A DNA stretch of 64,000 bases, from positions 992,001 through 1,056,000 of the forward strand of contig CANLOQ010000001.1 of NCBI GenBank assembly GCA_947492925.1, given 5' to 3'. This stretch comes from an uncultured Sulfitobacter sp. GTDB taxonomy: Bacteria; Pseudomonadota; Alphaproteobacteria; Rhodobacterales; Rhodobacteraceae. Position 1 is the stretch's first letter. Every line of letters starts with the position of its first letter. Below, in pieces: positions 62,204 to 64,000 of the stretch. The translations under genes were made by a program, and so were the position numbers. Under the pieces are notes generated by a model. The model saw nothing but the letters and a program-made list of their open reading frames with translations. It was not told where the DNA came from and did no database searches.

Positions 62204-62562
62204 TTAAGTCAGAGGATGATTTGTTTCGGCTGTTCGGTGGCGATGATCCCACCAAGCCCGGAAACAGCGAAAGAGCCTTCACCACAATCCAACTCGAACT
62301 TGAAGATCGCAGGGAATTTGACCGCTTTCGCGGTGATCCCGCAAAGTCGCCTCAGCAGAACGTTGCAGCGTCTCGAAAGCTGATAAAGAAAGTCGAGCTA
62401 ACCGACCCCAACCGCCACTATTTGTTAGTCGGCGGTAAGAGAGAGGTGTGCGTCGATCAATCCCGCCTGTTGAAGGTCGGGAGGGCAATGCGTGATCCTG
62501 AGTTGATGGTTCGGTATCTGGGGCAGTCACTCCAGCAGAGCGGCGAAATTAGCCAACACTGA
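62200..62562 (+). CDS. Island protein 4, small hypothetical
   Basis: 120 residues, ATG 62200 in an ATGA overlap with gene 3. The sequence begins MIKSEDDLFRLFGGDDP, is polar and helical, and ends LMVRYLGQSLQQSGEISQH. No domain recognised. The last of the coupled set; a gap of 100 nt with a different ribosome binding site follows before the TIR gene. Confidence 0.6.
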   Translation: MIKSEDDLFRLFGGDDPTKPGNSERAFTTIQLELEDRREFDRFRGDPAKSPQQNVAASRKLIKKVELTDPNRHYLLVGGKREVCVDQSRLLKVGRAMRDPELMVRYLGQSLQQSGEISQH

Positions 62563-62662
62563 TGCGGTCAGGTTCTGGACACGCTTCCGAAACGTGAGGC
62601 TGCGTGTTACTCCTGCGTCAAAGAAACCCTGTTCGCAGAAGCAGGATATTGGAGGGTCGGTT

Positions 62663-63649
62663 TTGAAAGTATTTATTAGTTGGAGTGGAAAACGAAGCAA
62701 AGCCGTGGCCAATGCTTTGCATAGCTGGCTTCCCTACACACTGCACTACGTGAAACCATGGGTTTCAGATAAGGACATCGGGGCTGGTGATCGGTGGGCG
62801 CAATCAATTGCGGGAGAATTGGAAAGCTCTAACTTCGGAATAATCTGCATTACCCCAGAGAATTTGCAGTCTGAATGGATATTGTTCGAGGCGGGCGCTC
62901 TTTCTAAGTCGATGCTGGACGCCAAAGTGATCCCGCTTCTCTACGGTCTCGAATTGAGTGATCTGAGTGGTCCCTTGTCTCAGTTTCAGGCGCAAAAATT
63001 CGAACTTGAAGGGATCACCGAAGTCGTGCGCTCAATCAACAAGGTTGCTGATAGCACCATTGGGGAAGAAATCATTTCTCAGACTGTTCCCGCGCTATGG
63101 CCGAAGTTGCAGGAGGAACTCGACAAAATACCAGACACACAACCAGAAGAGAAACACATGCGCCCACAGCATGAAATTCTTGAGGAATTGGTGTCAGGTG
63201 TGCGCGGCCTTAACTCACGTATGCGCGACTTTGATCCCGAAATGATGGAGAGGGATCGGTACTACCGAAAACGTAAGATGCGTTTCCATCCTCGCATGTT
63301 CGAGGAGTTTGCATACTCCGCGCGGGAAATGGGTGATGGGCCAACCGCACTGCTTCTAATGGCCGGATACCTGAAAGAAGATTTTCCTTGGCTTACGGAA
63401 CTGTTGACTGAGTCCTATCGCGAAATTCGAGATGGAGGACCGGAGGTAGCAGAAAGAGTGCTGCACCGTCTGCTTCGGACAACAAAAAACATGGGCCGGA
63501 GCAAGATGATGCACGAAATGGCGGGAAGCTCCAAAGATGCGATGATTATGATGGAAGAATTGCCGATGTTCCTAGACATGACGCTTCACCACATGATCGA
63601 ACGCAACAGTGTTATGCCGCCCGACAAAGAGGACGAATCCGAAGACTAA
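62663..63649 (+). CDS. TIR-domain protein
   Basis: 328 residues. The start is TTG 62663 with GGAGGG 6 nt upstream, which makes the protein begin MKVFISWSGKRSK as TIR proteins do. The TIR domain spans about 1-155: beta-1 KVFISWSG, PWVSDKDIGAGDRW, NFGIICITPENLQSEWILFEAGAL (Glu76 in the position of the catalytic Glu of NAD-cleaving TIR enzymes). Residues 160-328 are helical and charged with no known domain. Such proteins act as NAD hydrolases or signal producers in phage defence. It is co-oriented with, but not overlapped by, the four-gene cassette. Confidence 0.85.
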   Translation: MKVFISWSGKRSKAVANALHSWLPYTLHYVKPWVSDKDIGAGDRWAQSIAGELESSNFGIICITPENLQSEWILFEAGALSKSMLDAKVIPLLYGLELSDLSGPLSQFQAQKFELEGITEVVRSINKVADSTIGEEIISQTVPALWPKLQEELDKIPDTQPEEKHMRPQHEILEELVSGVRGLNSRMRDFDPEMMERDRYYRKRKMRFHPRMFEEFAYSAREMGDGPTALLLMAGYLKEDFPWLTELLTESYREIRDGGPEVAERVLHRLLRTTKNMGRSKMMHEMAGSSKDAMIMMEELPMFLDMTLHHMIERNSVMPPDKEDESED

Positions 63650-63736
63650 GAAGACCGCGCTTGTAACGTTGGTTGACCTTTGCTCCTACCATCACACCCG
63701 ACGCCCCAAAGCCGCGCGTGCTACCCCGGTTTCGCT

Positions 63737-63800
63737 GCGTCTCTCGTCGATCTCAAGGCACATCGGCCCAAGCGGGTTTGGCGAGCGCGACGAGAGACGC
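63737..63800. repeat. 13-bp inverted repeat with 38-nt loop
   Basis: GCGTCTCTCGTCG (63737-63749) and CGACGAGAGACGC (63788-63800) are perfect complements. The repeat lies in the region past the TIR gene, just beyond the 3' end of the minus-strand frame. It could be a 3' structure, a recombination site or part of a mobile element. Confidence 0.5.
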
Positions 63801-63802
63801 GT

Positions 63803-64000
63803 TCACCACCACCCGCGAAGGGTCTGCTGCACGGCGAGGCCCGCTTGCAGATATTGCGAGGCGAACCCACCGAGGATCAGCGCGATGCCCAAGTCGCCGT
63901 GTCCGCCCGCGCTGCGGCTTTGGCTGATGATCTGGTTGCCCGCCGCCGTTGTCGTCGTCGCGAAGGAAGCCAAGTCGGCCTCGATCTCGTCGCGCAGGGG
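63803..64000 (-). CDS. C-terminal end of a minus-strand gene (partial)
   Basis: An open frame of 65 codons enters from the right edge on the minus strand and stops at 63803-63805. It reads LRDEIEADLASF, QIISQSRSAGG and ends AGLAVQQTLRGWW. Composition returns to GC-rich. No start is in the window and no family is recognised. The region between the TIR stop and this frame (63650-63802) shows only the inverted repeat. Confidence 0.35.
   Translation of the reverse strand, partial: PLRDEIEADLASFATTTTAAGNQIISQSRSAGGHGDLGIALILGGFASQYLQAGLAVQQTLRGWW

Noticed and set aside
63673-63927. An 84-codon plus-strand frame after the TIR gene
   Set aside because: Arg/Pro-rich with no homology signal; it reads through the inverted repeat and opposes a more protein-like minus-strand frame.
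1-64000. CRISPR arrays, rRNA genes, insertion sequences, phage structural genes
   Set aside because: No regularly spaced repeats, rRNA signatures, transposase or capsid/tail motifs were seen by eye on either strand.

Overview
The window looks like chromosomal DNA of a GC-rich alphaproteobacterium of the Rhodobacterales (marine Roseobacter-type). The signs are a fbcFBC-type cytochrome bc1 operon, a PetP/PetR-like regulator pair, a TRAP transporter, a Hint-domain secreted-type protein, a NavSp-like sodium channel, GlxA-type regulators and several DMT exporters. Coding density is high, and many genes are translationally coupled by 1-4 nt overlaps.

Layout. 1-10 kb: 3' end of gltB, Hint protein, SGNH lipoprotein, mtgA, GST, queG, hydantoinase A-type protein, PiT phosphate transporter. 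10-17 kb: msrB-msrA, glutathione peroxidase, methyltransferase, two EamA exporters around a GlxA regulator, a GAF/HWE-type kinase and an HU protein with a clear terminator. 17-21 kb: purine salvage pair amn/ade, then a BrnT/BrnA toxin-antitoxin pair coupled to a VOC and a DUF2306 gene. 22-27 kb: aldolase, sterol-desaturase-type hydroxylase, glycosyltransferase, SDR, ExoD, NaV channel. 27-32 kb (minus strand): petP-petR then xseB-ispA-dxs (isoprenoid precursors). 32-39 kb: ilvE, a stand-alone NIF3/YqfO-like domain, secreted cyclase, DMT-cobO-SDR, DM13 protein divergent from a TetR regulator with shared palindromes, aroC.

39-48 kb is an accessory-looking metabolic block: two paralogous C45 Ntn-hydrolases, a ribbon-helix-helix regulator, a VOC protein, a nitrilase-family amidase and a carboxylate-amine ligase-like ATP-grasp enzyme. 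It ends in a decayed TRAP transporter (dctP cut at its 5' end, dctQ intact, dctM frameshifted and cut at its 3' end). Next come a TPP riboswitch with thiBPQ, an FMN riboswitch with ribH on the other strand, a PaiB-like protein, a GST, petABC with a strong terminator, a monooxygenase-fold protein and dapF-mtaB.

59.4-64 kb is a separate, less GC-rich segment that begins at the 3' end of a tRNA-Lys(UUU) gene. It holds four genes coupled stop-to-start: a TGT/DpdA-superfamily enzyme, a possible sliding-clamp-like protein, a coiled-coil protein and a small protein. A TIR-domain protein follows. This looks like a genomic island carrying a candidate anti-phage or nucleic-acid-modification cassette, and it is the best candidate in the window for an undescribed system. 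Its far end lies outside the window, and no integrase or phage structural gene is visible inside it.
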